The translations under genes and the position numbers were made by a program. A stretch of DNA of 64,000 bases from Nitrospira sp. (lineage in GTDB: Bacteria > Nitrospirota > Nitrospiria > Nitrospirales > Nitrospiraceae): contig CP126123.1 of NCBI GenBank assembly GCA_030123605.1, positions 1,302,001 to 1,366,000 of the forward strand. Direction: 5' to 3'. Position 1 is the first letter of the stretch, and each line of letters begins with the position of its first letter. The notes beneath the pieces were generated by a model, which saw nothing but the letters and a program-made list of their open reading frames with translations, had not been told where the DNA came from and made no database searches. Positions 47,134 to 55,386 of the stretch are shown in pieces.

Positions 47134-47868
47134 ATGAATCCTGGTGTTCCCATCGGCCTGAGGGAATTGCTCTTGGCAAGCCTGTGTCTCATCACCGGGT
47201 GCAGTAATGTGTTGCGTTCCGGCTTGGTGAACGATACCTCGATCCTGTTGCCTCCCAGCGCCGAACGCACCATCTATGTGCAGGTCCGGAACACATCAGA
47301 AAACCAGGCCGTGACGCCTGCCGACATTCCCGCGAGGCTAAGCGCCAAAGGCTATCACGTGGTCAAGGACCCTGTGGAAGCCTCCTATTGGTTGCAGGCT
47401 CAGGTGGTCTATTGCCACAAAGCCGCGGACGGGGTGAAACCGGAGATGGTCGCCAAGGCCGGCTTCGGGGCAGGCATCGGGAGCGGAGGCGCGCCGCTCG
47501 CGAATGTCGGCGACCTCGACATGAATGCCATGGCCGGAATGTTTTCCGGGATGCCGGGCGGCATGAACGTACAGGCGATGCGCGCGATGGCCATGGGGGG
47601 CGGGGCGATGCCGGATGTGAATGCCATGATGCGGATGGCGATGAGCGGCCGCGGCGGATATCCGGGGATGGCCCAACCGCAACAAAGCGAAGACGTCACC
47701 TATCTCTGCGTGGCGGATGTCCTGGTTACCGAACAGGACAAGAACAGTCAGCCTCGCATCTACAAAATGCGATCAGTGGCCCATGTCCTCCAAAAGAAAT
47801 TGAACATCGACGAAGCAACCCCCATCGTGCGCGACAAATTCGGCGTCAGCATCACCGGCGCGTTTTAG
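47134..47868 (+). CDS. TraT-family surface lipoprotein 2, methionine-rich
   Basis: 244 residues, paralogue of the previous gene in tandem: lipobox CLITGC, then the same NDTSILLPPSAERTIYVQVRN and LSAKGYHVVKDP blocks. The central glycine-rich part is replaced by a segment unusually rich in Met (residues about 128-188, around 18 Met). AAGGAG stands seven bases before the ATG. Ends before a palindromic repeat that separates it from the convergent modC gene. Confidence 0.82.
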   Translation: MNPGVPIGLRELLLASLCLITGCSNVLRSGLVNDTSILLPPSAERTIYVQVRNTSENQAVTPADIPARLSAKGYHVVKDPVEASYWLQAQVVYCHKAADGVKPEMVAKAGFGAGIGSGGAPLANVGDLDMNAMAGMFSGMPGGMNVQAMRAMAMGGGAMPDVNAMMRMAMSGRGGYPGMAQPQQSEDVTYLCVADVLVTEQDKNSQPRIYKMRSVAHVLQKKLNIDEATPIVRDKFGVSITGAF

Positions 47869-47910
47869 TCCAAATTCTCGCCGGACTTCTGAGACCACAG
47901 ATCCTCCCCC

Positions 47911-48034
47911 GCAAGATGCTCAGAAAGGCCTCCAGCAAGGCCGCAGCGAGTGACGGGCCGAGGCGTACCCTCGAGGTACATTGAGGGTCTGAACGAGGCG
48001 AGAACGCCGCTGGCGGACTTTTTCAGCATCTTGC
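47911..48034. repeat. Dispersed palindromic element, copy 1
   Basis: Terminal inverted repeats GCAAGATGCTCAGAAAG and CTTTTTCAGCATCTTGC with one mismatch, and an interior containing AAGGCCGCAGCGAG and GAGGCGAGAACGCCGCTGG, also seen in copies 2 and 3. Looks like a MITE or REP-type element. It fills the space between convergent traT2 and modC and touches the modC stop codon (48034-48036). Confidence 0.75.
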
Positions 48035-49128
48035 TAATCGCCTTGCCTCGACACGAGATGGACCGCACCGGCCTTAATTGCGGCCACCACCGGAAGGCCT
48101 GAAACCAACCCGAACTCTTCCACAGTCGAGCGCGTGACCACGGCGACGAGAGGAAAGCCGCAATCGATCGTCACCCGCGCCAAGGCTCCGAGCGCGGCGA
48201 CCACGGTGACGGTTCCGGAAAGATGATTCCGCGCGCTGCTCGCGGCGGCCGATCCCCGTTCCAGCACGACATCCTCCGCCCTGATACAGACAAAGACCTC
48301 CGGTCCTGTGGGCTCCGCTTCGATGGCCGTCAGCGTCGTGCCGTTCACGTTCACGCGCAGCATGCCGTCCGCCGAACCGACCACTCGCCCCTTGACGACC
48401 GTCTCCACTCCCACCACACGCGCCACCTCCGCATTCTGCGGGCGACTGAAGACCTCGATCGGTGCCCCGACCTGCAAGACCTCGCCCGCACTGATGACCG
48501 CCATGACATCGCCCAGGGTCAGTGATTCCGCCCAATCATGCGTCACGATGATCGACGGGAGGGCCAGCTTCTTCAAAAGACTCCGCAGTTCGTCTCTCAA
48601 ATGCAGCCGCGTCGGCGCATCCAAGGCCGAGAGGGGCTCATCCAACAGCAACAACAGGGGTCGCGGGGCCACCGCCCGGGCCAAGGCGACGCGTTGTTGC
48701 TGCCCGCCGGACAGCTCTCGCGGCTTGGCCTGCCCCAGCCCGCGCAGCTGAAACAGCTCGACCATTTCATCCACTCGGCGCTGCCGATCTGCAACCGACA
48801 AATGCCCTAGCCCATACCCGATATTCCCCGCAACCGTATAGGTAGGGAAGAGCGCATAGTCTTGCGACATGTAGCCGATATGCCGATCTTGCGGTGTTAC
48901 TCTGATCCCCGACGCGGTATCCAGCCAGGTCCTCGACACGAATCGGATGGTCCCTTCTTCCGGCCATTCCAGCCCGGCGATGGAACGGAGAATCGTCGTC
49001 TTGCCGGATCCGGAAGGGCCGAACAGGATCAAGACCGTCGAGGCTTCAACCGGATAGCTGATCCGCGCTCGAATCGATGCGCGACCGGGAAACGTCTTGA
49101 CGATATCGATGGCTAATTCTGCGGCCAT
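48034..49128 (-). CDS. modC: Molybdate ABC transporter ATPase ModC
   Basis: 364 residues: Walker A GPSGSGKTT near 37-45, Q-loop, signature LSGGQQQR near 138-145, Walker B LLLLLDEP near 158-165, H-loop THDWAE. A C-terminal TOBE/molbindin domain (about 290-355: SARNHLSGTVTVVAALGALARVTI) is the mark of ModC and allows molybdate feedback. Powers import with ModB, which it overlaps by 16 bases. Its stop lies at the border of a palindromic repeat. Confidence 0.92.
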   Translation of the reverse strand: MAAELAIDIVKTFPGRASIRARISYPVEASTVLILFGPSGSGKTTILRSIAGLEWPEEGTIRFVSRTWLDTASGIRVTPQDRHIGYMSQDYALFPTYTVAGNIGYGLGHLSVADRQRRVDEMVELFQLRGLGQAKPRELSGGQQQRVALARAVAPRPLLLLLDEPLSALDAPTRLHLRDELRSLLKKLALPSIIVTHDWAESLTLGDVMAVISAGEVLQVGAPIEVFSRPQNAEVARVVGVETVVKGRVVGSADGMLRVNVNGTTLTAIEAEPTGPEVFVCIRAEDVVLERGSAAASSARNHLSGTVTVVAALGALARVTIDCGFPLVAVVTRSTVEEFGLVSGLPVVAAIKAGAVHLVSRQGD

Positions 49129-49787
49129 GCTGCCCAGACGTTGCGATTGACCGCATAGACGGCGAGCAATACCAGGTAGGAAACGACCAGCAGAAACAGT
49201 GCCGTCTGCGAGGCTGCGTCATAGTTCAGCGCTTGCACTTCGTCGTAGATGTCGATGGAGACGGTGCGCGTCACACCTTCCAAATTGCCTCCGACCATCA
49301 ACACCACGCCGAACTCTCCCATCGTATGGGCGAAACTCAGCACGACTCCGGTCACCAACCCGGCCGTGGACAGGGGCACGATCAACTTGAAAAAGGTACG
49401 GAGTTTGGAAACCCCTAACGTCCAGGAGGCTTCGATCAGCCGCCGATCCACCTGCTCGAAGGCCGCCGAGAACGGCTGCACGGCAAAGGGCAGACTGTAG
49501 AGAACGGAGGCCAGGAGCAAGCCGTCGAAGGTAAAGGGCAGGGGGTGGCCGATCAGGTCGGCATATAACCGACCGAAGGGGCTGCGCGGACCGATCGCCA
49601 CCAGTATGTAGAAGCCGAGCACGGTCGGCGGCAGCACTAAGGGCAGTGCCACCACCGACTCAACGATGAATTTCCACCGCCACCGTGAAAAACTCAACCA
49701 ATAGGCGATGGGAAGACCGATGAGCAACAGTATCAGCGCCGTGAGACCGGCCAGCTTGAAGGTGACCCAAATCGCAACCCAGTTCAC
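49113..49787 (-). CDS. modB: Molybdate ABC transporter permease ModB
   Basis: 224 residues with five to six helices and the EAA coupling loop (EASWTLGVSKLRTFFKLIVPLS). VVALPLVLPPTVLGFYIL is typical of ModB. The frame is open far upstream, but that part overlaps the molbindin gene in another frame and reads as non-protein; the GTG at 49787 with GAGG eight bases upstream starts the first helix properly. ModA is not adjacent but lies at 55754. Confidence 0.9.
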   Translation of the reverse strand: MNWVAIWVTFKLAGLTALILLLIGLPIAYWLSFSRWRWKFIVESVVALPLVLPPTVLGFYILVAIGPRSPFGRLYADLIGHPLPFTFDGLLLASVLYSLPFAVQPFSAAFEQVDRRLIEASWTLGVSKLRTFFKLIVPLSTAGLVTGVVLSFAHTMGEFGVVLMVGGNLEGVTRTVSIDIYDEVQALNYDAASQTALFLLVVSYLVLLAVYAVNRNVWAAWPQN

Positions 49788-49867
49788 ACAGTCATCCTCG
49801 CCGCTACTCCGATCTGCCTTGAACCGGCGCCATGGTAGGAATCTCCGATCGGATAAGTCAATCGCTC

Positions 49868-50071
49868 CTATTTTCCGATCATGACCTCCGTGGCCTTGAC
49901 GGCAACGGTCACGGAGTCGTTGACCTTGAGGCCCATATTCTTGACGGAACCTTCCGTGATGGCCGCCACGACATCCAGATTGCCGACCTTGACGACGACT
50001 TCCGCCATGGCCTGGCCCTCGGTGATCTTGACGACGGTACCCTGAAATTGATTTCTCGCGCTGAGCTTCAT
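49868..50071 (-). CDS. Molbindin (Mop), stand-alone TOBE domain
   Basis: 67 residues, one complete molybdopterin-oxyanion-binding domain: MKLSARNQFQGTVVKITEG, MAEVVVKVG, VVAAITEGSVKNMGL, VTVAVKATEVMIG. Cytoplasmic hexamers of this family bind and buffer molybdate or tungstate. AAGGAGG lies six bases before the ATG. It sits between the HTH-molbindin regulator and modB, all same strand. Confidence 0.92.
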   Translation of the reverse strand: MKLSARNQFQGTVVKITEGQAMAEVVVKVGNLDVVAAITEGSVKNMGLKVNDSVTVAVKATEVMIGK

Positions 50072-50120
50072 TCCGAACCTCCTTTTCAAGTGACAAAAAG
50101 ACGACTGTGAGACCGAACGA

Positions 50121-50552
50121 TCAGTGTTCCTTGATCAACATCACATCGGTTGCCTTGATCAGCGCCACCACCATATCCCCGAGTTGAAGCCCCAACGTGT
50201 CGAGAGCGTCGCGTGTGATGACGGCCGTCACCTTTTGTTCGCCGACGTCAAGGTTGACCTGAGCCAGAATCACATCTTTCTTGATTGCCGAAACCTTACC
50301 CACCAGCTTGTTCCGCCCGCTGACATCTTCCCCTTCCGGCCTCTTTCCCAACCAACTGTCCAGCAGCGATTTCTTGAAGCGGTAACGTCCGCCGATCTTC
50401 GAGCTTTGGATCTTTCCTTCCCACATGTAGCGGTAGAAGGTCGGCAGGGCGAGGCGTAAATACTTCGCAGCCTCCCGCGCCGTCAGCACGTCGTTATTCC
50501 CGATAGCTCGTCTGGTCTGACGCTTGTTCGCCACGGATCTGTTTCCAACCAT
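50121..50552 (-). CDS. HTH-molbindin fusion, predicted molybdate regulator
   Basis: 143 residues: an excisionase/MerR-type helix-turn-helix (LTAREAAKYLRLALPTFYRYM, residues about 22-68) fused to a single TOBE/Mop domain (GRNKLVGKVSAIKKDV, TAVITRDALDTLGLQLGD, ATDVMLIKE, residues about 79-143). It unites DNA binding with an oxyanion sensor, doing in principle what ModE does but with a different HTH. It follows the periplasmic gene by 21 bases and precedes the molbindin and modBC. Start ATG 50552 has a weak ribosome site. Confidence 0.85.
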   Translation of the reverse strand: MVGNRSVANKRQTRRAIGNNDVLTAREAAKYLRLALPTFYRYMWEGKIQSSKIGGRYRFKKSLLDSWLGKRPEGEDVSGRNKLVGKVSAIKKDVILAQVNLDVGEQKVTAVITRDALDTLGLQLGDMVVALIKATDVMLIKEH

Positions 50553-50573
50553 CGCCCGGCAGCATCGCGATGC

Positions 50574-51173
50574 TCAATCCATCTCGGGTGTGATGATCAA
50601 CGAAATGACAGGGGACTCACTGCCGGAGACTTCGAGCCAATACGCACTGCCCTTCTTCAAAGGAAATTCGACGCTCTTGTGAACATGGCCGCATCGGTGC
50701 AAGCGATGGGTCGGCCTGGCCCGAGCGACCGCCTGTTCACGTTCCAGAATATCGATCCAGGTCCGGGAGCTGGAAGAAATTCGGTACACCCCGTCGCTGG
50801 GAACGGTCAGTTCCAGAAGACCGGCGAACGTCTCAGACCAATCTCCCGACCTCCCCTGTCCCTTCCGTCCGGCCATTGCGGCGAGCGATACCTGATCCGC
50901 CGGATGCAAGATCACGTCGAGACGCCTGACGTCCGGCGTCAAGGGAGTCATGTCACCCCTCTGAATCAATGCTTCGACCTTTTGTCCCGGCACATCCATG
51001 GCCGAGACGATCGCTTGGAGCTCTGCCGGCAGAGCCGCGCATTGTCCGGTGGCATCAGGTTGATGCTGATGGCCCATCTCGGCGACGCCGAGAGATGGAA
51101 GGGCCCAGATCGCGCCCATCAACGCAAGTCTTCCACCTATGCCGAAGATGTTGGATCGTAGACTCCGTGTCAT
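50574..51173 (-). CDS. Periplasmic protein leading the mod operon
   Basis: 199 residues: signal peptide (GIGGRLALMGAIWALPSLGVAEMG), then a His-rich junction GHQHQP, a helical part (PAELQAIVSAMDVPGQKVEALIQRG) and a beta-rich C-terminal half (VPSDGVYRISSSSRTWIDILE, SVEFPLKKGSAYWLEVSGSES). I do not recognise a family; the last part looks like a small beta-sandwich. GGAGG precedes the ATG. First gene of a run leading through the HTH-molbindin and molbindin to modBC, so it may bind or sense metal or oxyanion in the periplasm. Confidence 0.7.
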   Translation of the reverse strand: MTRSLRSNIFGIGGRLALMGAIWALPSLGVAEMGHQHQPDATGQCAALPAELQAIVSAMDVPGQKVEALIQRGDMTPLTPDVRRLDVILHPADQVSLAAMAGRKGQGRSGDWSETFAGLLELTVPSDGVYRISSSSRTWIDILEREQAVARARPTHRLHRCGHVHKSVEFPLKKGSAYWLEVSGSESPVISLIITPEMD

Positions 51174-51381
51174 CATCCCTCCGTTGCTCGGTGACTCCAC
51201 AACGCTCGTCCCTTGATAGGAACATGACGATACAATGATTCGAATACTAGTCATCCGTTTGATATAAAGCAAGCTGTTTTTATCTTGAAACTATCATTTG
51301 TTTATCCATTTGACGCGCCCGAACGAGGGAGTGACCGACCTTTCACAATCGCCGCGCACGATGATGACCGCCGTGGGTGGA

Positions 51382-51406
51382 ATCGGCCGACCTGAAGTCG
51401 GCCGAT
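51382..51406. other. Perfect hairpin in a 331-base gap
   Basis: Stem ATCGGCCGAC / GTCGGCCGAT with loop CTGAA, between the mosB-like stop (51505) and the start of the mod operon (51173). No T-run on either side, so not a standard intrinsic terminator; it may still end or stabilise the mosAB message. The rest of the gap shows no gene; AT-rich bases around 51235-51300 may hold the mod promoter. Confidence 0.5.
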
Positions 51407-51504
51407 CGATCGGGACAGGGAAACAACGTGAGATGTATGGGAACGATTCGCGTCGTCCCCGGAGGGAACGGAGGCTCCCTGCTCGGACTTCTCCGGTCTG
51501 CGTC

Positions 51505-52341
51505 TTATGAAGATGCGGAAATCAGGGTTCCCACCGCCTCTCCGCGAAGCGCCCCCGTGACCTGTCCTCGTTTGAGTCCGTTGACGATCCGGACTTCACG
51601 CATGTTCGTCGCGCGCTCCATATATTCCAACACGACTCGCTCGACGATGAAATCATCCTGGTCGCTTTCGAGCAGGGTTTTCGCATGGGCATGGTCGAAC
51701 AAACGCGCAGTCGGATCTTTCTTCGGGTCTGCGCTGAAGAGACCGTCTTCATCCTTGATGTACAAGACCCCCTTCGCGCCGAGAAACTCCCCCAGCAGAT
51801 AGGTGCCGGCATCCGTACGATGGCTCGGCAAACGCCCCTTGCCCGGCGTCTTTTCCCAAAATTCGAACGGCGGCATCCCCGACATGATGGGCAGACAATT
51901 CGTCGCAAGATAGAGCGGCAGTTTTTCAAGATCATCGTGGTAGACCATGATGCCGCCGTGCTTGGCCGTCAGCATCTGCAACATGCGCGCGTTCTGGACC
52001 GGGATCGAAGCTCCGACCTTCGCCAGCGCGCCGGTCGGCATGCCGAGGTCCAGCCCCAACGCGTACACATGGCGGGCGCGCGTGCCTCCGCCGACGCAGA
52101 TGACGAACTGCGTACCGGCCTTCTTGGCCGCGACGAGTTCATCGATGATCGGAAAGACGGCGCTGCGTCCGCGATCCATGATGCTTTGGCCTCCGATCTT
52201 CACGACCCACACGTCCGGAAGCACCCGAACAGGCGGTGAAGAAGGCAATCGGTCGGACAATCGAAGATTGGAGATGGACTCTCCCGAAAACACCGTCTCC
52301 AGGCCTTCGATCCAGATTCGCCCGTTCCGTTTTTCAGTCAT
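51505..52341 (-). CDS. mosB: Molybdenum storage protein, beta-type subunit (MosB-like)
   Basis: 278 residues of the amino-acid/UMP-kinase fold: VVKIGGQSIMDRG near residue 45 (phosphate-binding Lys present), VGGGTRARHVYALGLDLGMP, SGMPPFEFW, HRTDAG and KDEDGLFSADP. These are wordings of the molybdenum storage protein family, which forms a cage that stores polyoxomolybdate with ATP. AAGGA seven bases before the ATG, which overlaps the stop of the alpha-type gene. Assignment to beta follows the SGMPP and VNGL regions and is moderately sure. Confidence 0.8.
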   Translation of the reverse strand: MTEKRNGRIWIEGLETVFSGESISNLRLSDRLPSSPPVRVLPDVWVVKIGGQSIMDRGRSAVFPIIDELVAAKKAGTQFVICVGGGTRARHVYALGLDLGMPTGALAKVGASIPVQNARMLQMLTAKHGGIMVYHDDLEKLPLYLATNCLPIMSGMPPFEFWEKTPGKGRLPSHRTDAGTYLLGEFLGAKGVLYIKDEDGLFSADPKKDPTARLFDHAHAKTLLESDQDDFIVERVVLEYMERATNMREVRIVNGLKRGQVTGALRGEAVGTLISASS

Positions 52342-53186
52342 GTCGTTTTCCTTTCCCGACCGGCCTTGATGGTCGATCCAACGGCCTCGCCGTTGAAAAG
52401 TCGGAGCAGCGAGTTCGGATTGAGGCCGTTGACCAAATGCACCTCCCGCACGAGACGCGAATGTTCCAGACAAGGCAACAATTCCCGATCGAACGGCAAA
52501 TCAGGAAGATCCATCTCCATCAATCGGGACGCGGTGATCTCACAGATCAGCTCGGCATCGCGGTTCGTCCTCGGATTCGTCGAATACAATCCGTCCACGT
52601 CTTTGACATAGACCATACGCGCGGCGCCGATCAACTCCGCGATCAAATACAGCCCGACATCCGTTCCGTTTTCAGGAAGACGGCCCTTCTTCGGCGGCGG
52701 CTCCCAAAAGTGATAGGGCGGCTGTCCGATGCACACGGGGATCATGCCGCCGTCCAACCACATCGGCAGATCTTGCAGATGATCCTTGATGAAGGTCAGT
52801 CCGCCGTGCGGCGCGAGGAGGAAGACCAAGAGATCGCGGTTCTGCTCTTCAACGGCGCCCATGACGCGGGCCAAACCGCCGATCGGAAGGCCGAGGTCGA
52901 TTCCGATCGCATAAGTGTGCCGAACCCGGGCTCCGCCGCCCACGCCGATCACGAGTTTGTGACTCTTGCGCAAGGCCACGAGAGCGTCGATCAGCGGCAG
53001 GACGGCTTCTGCGCCTCGATCCATGATGCTTTGTCCGCCGATCGCAATGAAATTCACATCCGGCACCATCCGCCGGACCGGCCCGCCGTCGGTCGCCTCG
53101 TTGAGAACCCTGCTGACCAAGGACTCGCGCATGAGCCCGCTCTTGATATGAGTGCGCCCATCATCAGAAATCAACGGACTTGTCAT
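52338..53186 (-). CDS. mosA: Molybdenum storage protein, alpha-type subunit (MosA-like)
   Basis: 282 residues of the same fold: FIAIGGQSIMDRG, VGGGARVRHTYAIGIDLGLP, QPPYHFW and VKDVDGLYSTNP, with LPFDRELLPCLEHSRLV as in alpha subunits. The Lys of the usual KxGG motif is Ala here and the HR of the HRTDAG motif is absent (ENGTDVG), so this subunit may not handle ATP. Overlaps mosB and follows the EcfT-S fusion gene by 72 bases. AAAGGAAG precedes the ATG. Confidence 0.78.
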   Translation of the reverse strand: MTSPLISDDGRTHIKSGLMRESLVSRVLNEATDGGPVRRMVPDVNFIAIGGQSIMDRGAEAVLPLIDALVALRKSHKLVIGVGGGARVRHTYAIGIDLGLPIGGLARVMGAVEEQNRDLLVFLLAPHGGLTFIKDHLQDLPMWLDGGMIPVCIGQPPYHFWEPPPKKGRLPENGTDVGLYLIAELIGAARMVYVKDVDGLYSTNPRTNRDAELICEITASRLMEMDLPDLPFDRELLPCLEHSRLVREVHLVNGLNPNSLLRLFNGEAVGSTIKAGRERKTT

Positions 53187-53258
53187 CGTGCTCTTCCTTT
53201 CTTGATGGTGGGGAACGTGTCACGTCGCCGGCACAGCTTCTCGGTTACATGGTACGGA

Positions 53259-54545
53259 TCAGGGTGACGCACGGCGGTGATGTCCTCTCCCGCTGCCGCC
53301 TCCTGCATGGGGCTCGTCGCGCGGTTCTTGTGCTGCCTGCAACGGCGGCTCAACCGGGACATCGGTCGGGTTCACTGAGATTCGGCGCGAGGCGATGTCG
53401 AGCACCGCCATGCTCACAAAGGCGCTGATCGCACCGAAGAAGACCTGTGACGCCAACATGGGGAGGTACAGCACAAACGCCATCCCCGGCCCCCCGGCCA
53501 GCAGTATCACGAGGATATTCGCTGTGAAACGGCCGACTCCCAGAAGTCCGCCGACCAGTCCGAATTCAATGAATCGTAACCATTTGGGATGGCTCGGGCG
53601 AACAATGGGCAGGAGAAGATCCGCCATCAGCCCCGGCATCGCGAACTGGGCGATTTCCAACACGCCGTACTGCCCGTATCCGGAGAGGACGGAAACCACT
53701 CCGGCCGTGAGTCCGGTCCAGAGACCTCCGAACCGTCGATGAGCCAGACGGGAAGCCAACAGCAAAAAAGGAATGATCACCACATTCTTATGGCCGGGAG
53801 CAATCGGAATCCCGGGAAGAATCTGCAGGAGCTTCGTCCCCATGATGGCGGTCGCCATGCCGACGATGATCGCGATATCCTTCGCCTGCTCCCTGTCCAT
53901 GTCCGGATTCGCCCGCAGCACGAATCGTTCCGCACGGTCGAGTCCGCGCTCCACCAACTCCGTGATGAACCCCAGGTTGCCGTGACGGAGCTGCTCGAAT
54001 CCAAGCGCGATTTTCTCCCGCCGCTCCATTCCTCCTTGCCCTTGCCCCCGTCCTCCGCCTCCGCCCATTCCACCCCCCCCACCGCCGGAAGCGAGTCGAA
54101 TGGTGCCGTCGATCGAGGCTGCGATAAATCGGGGGACACCGAATCGTTCGAAGGCTCGCACCAAATCCCCAGGGCTCCCGCTCGCCTGCACCCAGACACT
54201 CGCCATGACCAGCACGAGCACCCGTAGGCACATCATGAACGCCGCAGAGACCCCGGCCAGATTGATCGCGATTGTCCAAGGACCGATCTTCAGGTCCGCC
54301 CATCGATCGACGTGAGCATCTCCGCTTGAAATGAAGGCGTACGAAATTCCGATGACCAGAAAAAAGATCCCCAATCGCTTCATAATCCTGACAAGGGGAC
54401 GCCACCCCACCGGAAAAAGCGACCAAAGAACTGCCTGCACGGTCAGCAGAATCACCGTCGTCGAGGGAGAGGGAACCACCAATAACGCCAGCACCACGGC
54501 GATCAGATAACCGAGCTTGACCTCCGGAGAGGGCGAATGAACCAT
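53259..54545 (-). CDS. ECF-transporter-like fusion: EcfT-like domain plus S-component-like domain
   Basis: 428 residues. Residues 1-150 look like the CbiQ/EcfT transmembrane coupling protein (KLGYLIAVVLALLVVPSPSTTV, helices through LRVLVLVMASVWVQASGSPGDLV). A glycine-rich hydrophilic insert (about 151-175) and an amphipathic region with three R-A pairs (RAF, DRAER, LRAN) follow. The C-terminal 190 residues have PGIPIAPGHKNVVIIPFL and about five helices as in S-components. No ATPase (EcfA) is in the window. Same direction and leading position relative to mosAB suggest a metal or oxyanion role, unproven. Start 54545 ATG; TTG at 54563 less likely. Confidence 0.6.
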   Translation of the reverse strand: MVHSPSPEVKLGYLIAVVLALLVVPSPSTTVILLTVQAVLWSLFPVGWRPLVRIMKRLGIFFLVIGISYAFISSGDAHVDRWADLKIGPWTIAINLAGVSAAFMMCLRVLVLVMASVWVQASGSPGDLVRAFERFGVPRFIAASIDGTIRLASGGGGGGMGGGGGRGQGQGGMERREKIALGFEQLRHGNLGFITELVERGLDRAERFVLRANPDMDREQAKDIAIIVGMATAIMGTKLLQILPGIPIAPGHKNVVIIPFLLLASRLAHRRFGGLWTGLTAGVVSVLSGYGQYGVLEIAQFAMPGLMADLLLPIVRPSHPKWLRFIEFGLVGGLLGVGRFTANILVILLAGGPGMAFVLYLPMLASQVFFGAISAFVSMAVLDIASRRISVNPTDVPVEPPLQAAQEPRDEPHAGGGSGRGHHRRASP

Positions 54546-54729
54546 ATACGTATTAACTCTCAACGAGATAGTACGGATACATTCCCACCATGGCTCGTCG
54601 TCAAATTCTCACTCTTATTGCGTAGTTAGCACGAGCGTGCATTGACCGAACGACGCCCACACCTTAACATAGGGTCACTGAACAAACCATCGGCGCCTCT
54701 CTGAATCAGCCGAACCAAGGAGGACGGTC

Positions 54730-55335
54730 ATGCGGACACGAGTGGTGCTCTCGTCAATGCTCGCGGTCGCGATGGGAGTCGGAGGGTGGAGCCTTCTTGC
54801 GACAGTTGTGTCTGCGGAAGAAGGAACGACTCCCGGCCACGGAACCGGTCAAGGGCAACAATCCCCCAATGTGTTCCGTCAACATGGATACAGCAAGGGC
54901 CAAGGACGCGGACAGGGACTGGGACCAGGCCTCGGTCATGGACCGATGGGACGGGTATTCGAGCAGTTCCGGTCCATGGATAAAAACGGCGACGGACTGA
55001 TCAGCCCGGACGAAGCGGCCACCCGGCGCGAGAGGATGTTCGCCGGCATGGCCGGTAAAGGGTCGAGCGATCTCACCCTCGACAAGTTTTTGCTCCCGCC
55101 CCAACCGGAAAAGGTGAGCAGGAGCGGCGACCATCAGGGCTTCCAAGACCTCCGGTATAGCGGCCTTCAAGCGAGGAGAAAACATCAGTTCAAGCTGATG
55201 GACCAGAACAACGACGGAAAAGTGACGAAGGAAGAATTTTTAGCGGGCGGCAAGAAACGATTCGAGGAAAGCGATCTCGACAAAGACGGATTTCTCTCCG
55301 CCTGGGAATACAGCCACCAGCACCATCGGTTCTAA
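54730..55335 (+). CDS. Secreted EF-hand protein
   Basis: 201 residues: signal peptide ending VVSAEEG, a glycine- and glutamine-rich stretch, then three calcium-binding EF-hand loops: DKNGDGLISPDE, DQNNDGKVTKEE and DLDKDGFLSAWE. Periplasmic calcium binder; partner unknown. AAGGAGG precedes the ATG. The only plus-strand gene inside the molybdenum region, diverging from the EcfT-S gene across 184 bases that show no clear regulatory motif. Confidence 0.85.
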   Translation: MRTRVVLSSMLAVAMGVGGWSLLATVVSAEEGTTPGHGTGQGQQSPNVFRQHGYSKGQGRGQGLGPGLGHGPMGRVFEQFRSMDKNGDGLISPDEAATRRERMFAGMAGKGSSDLTLDKFLLPPQPEKVSRSGDHQGFQDLRYSGLQARRKHQFKLMDQNNDGKVTKEEFLAGGKKRFEESDLDKDGFLSAWEYSHQHHRF

Positions 55336-55345
55336 GGGCTTGCGC

Positions 55346-55373
55346 GAGCCGGTCCTCAGTTGAGGGCCGGCTC
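55346..55373. terminator. Hairpin between convergent genes, probable terminator
   Basis: GAGCCGGTCCTC-AGTT-GAGGGCCGGCTC, a 12-bp stem with one T-G pair, centred between the EF-hand stop and the lipoprotein stop. No T-run, so termination in either direction is inferred from position. Confidence 0.5.
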
Positions 55374-55386
55374 GACATCTCGACCA

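Noticed and set aside
49788-50096. N-terminal extension of ModB of about 100 residues
   Set aside because: The extension reads as R/G-rich non-protein and overlaps the molbindin gene in another frame; the GTG at 49787 has a proper ribosome site.
54629-54640. Palindrome GCACGAGCGTGC between the EcfT-S and EF-hand genes as an operator
   Set aside because: Arms of only five bases; can occur by chance and no second copy was found.
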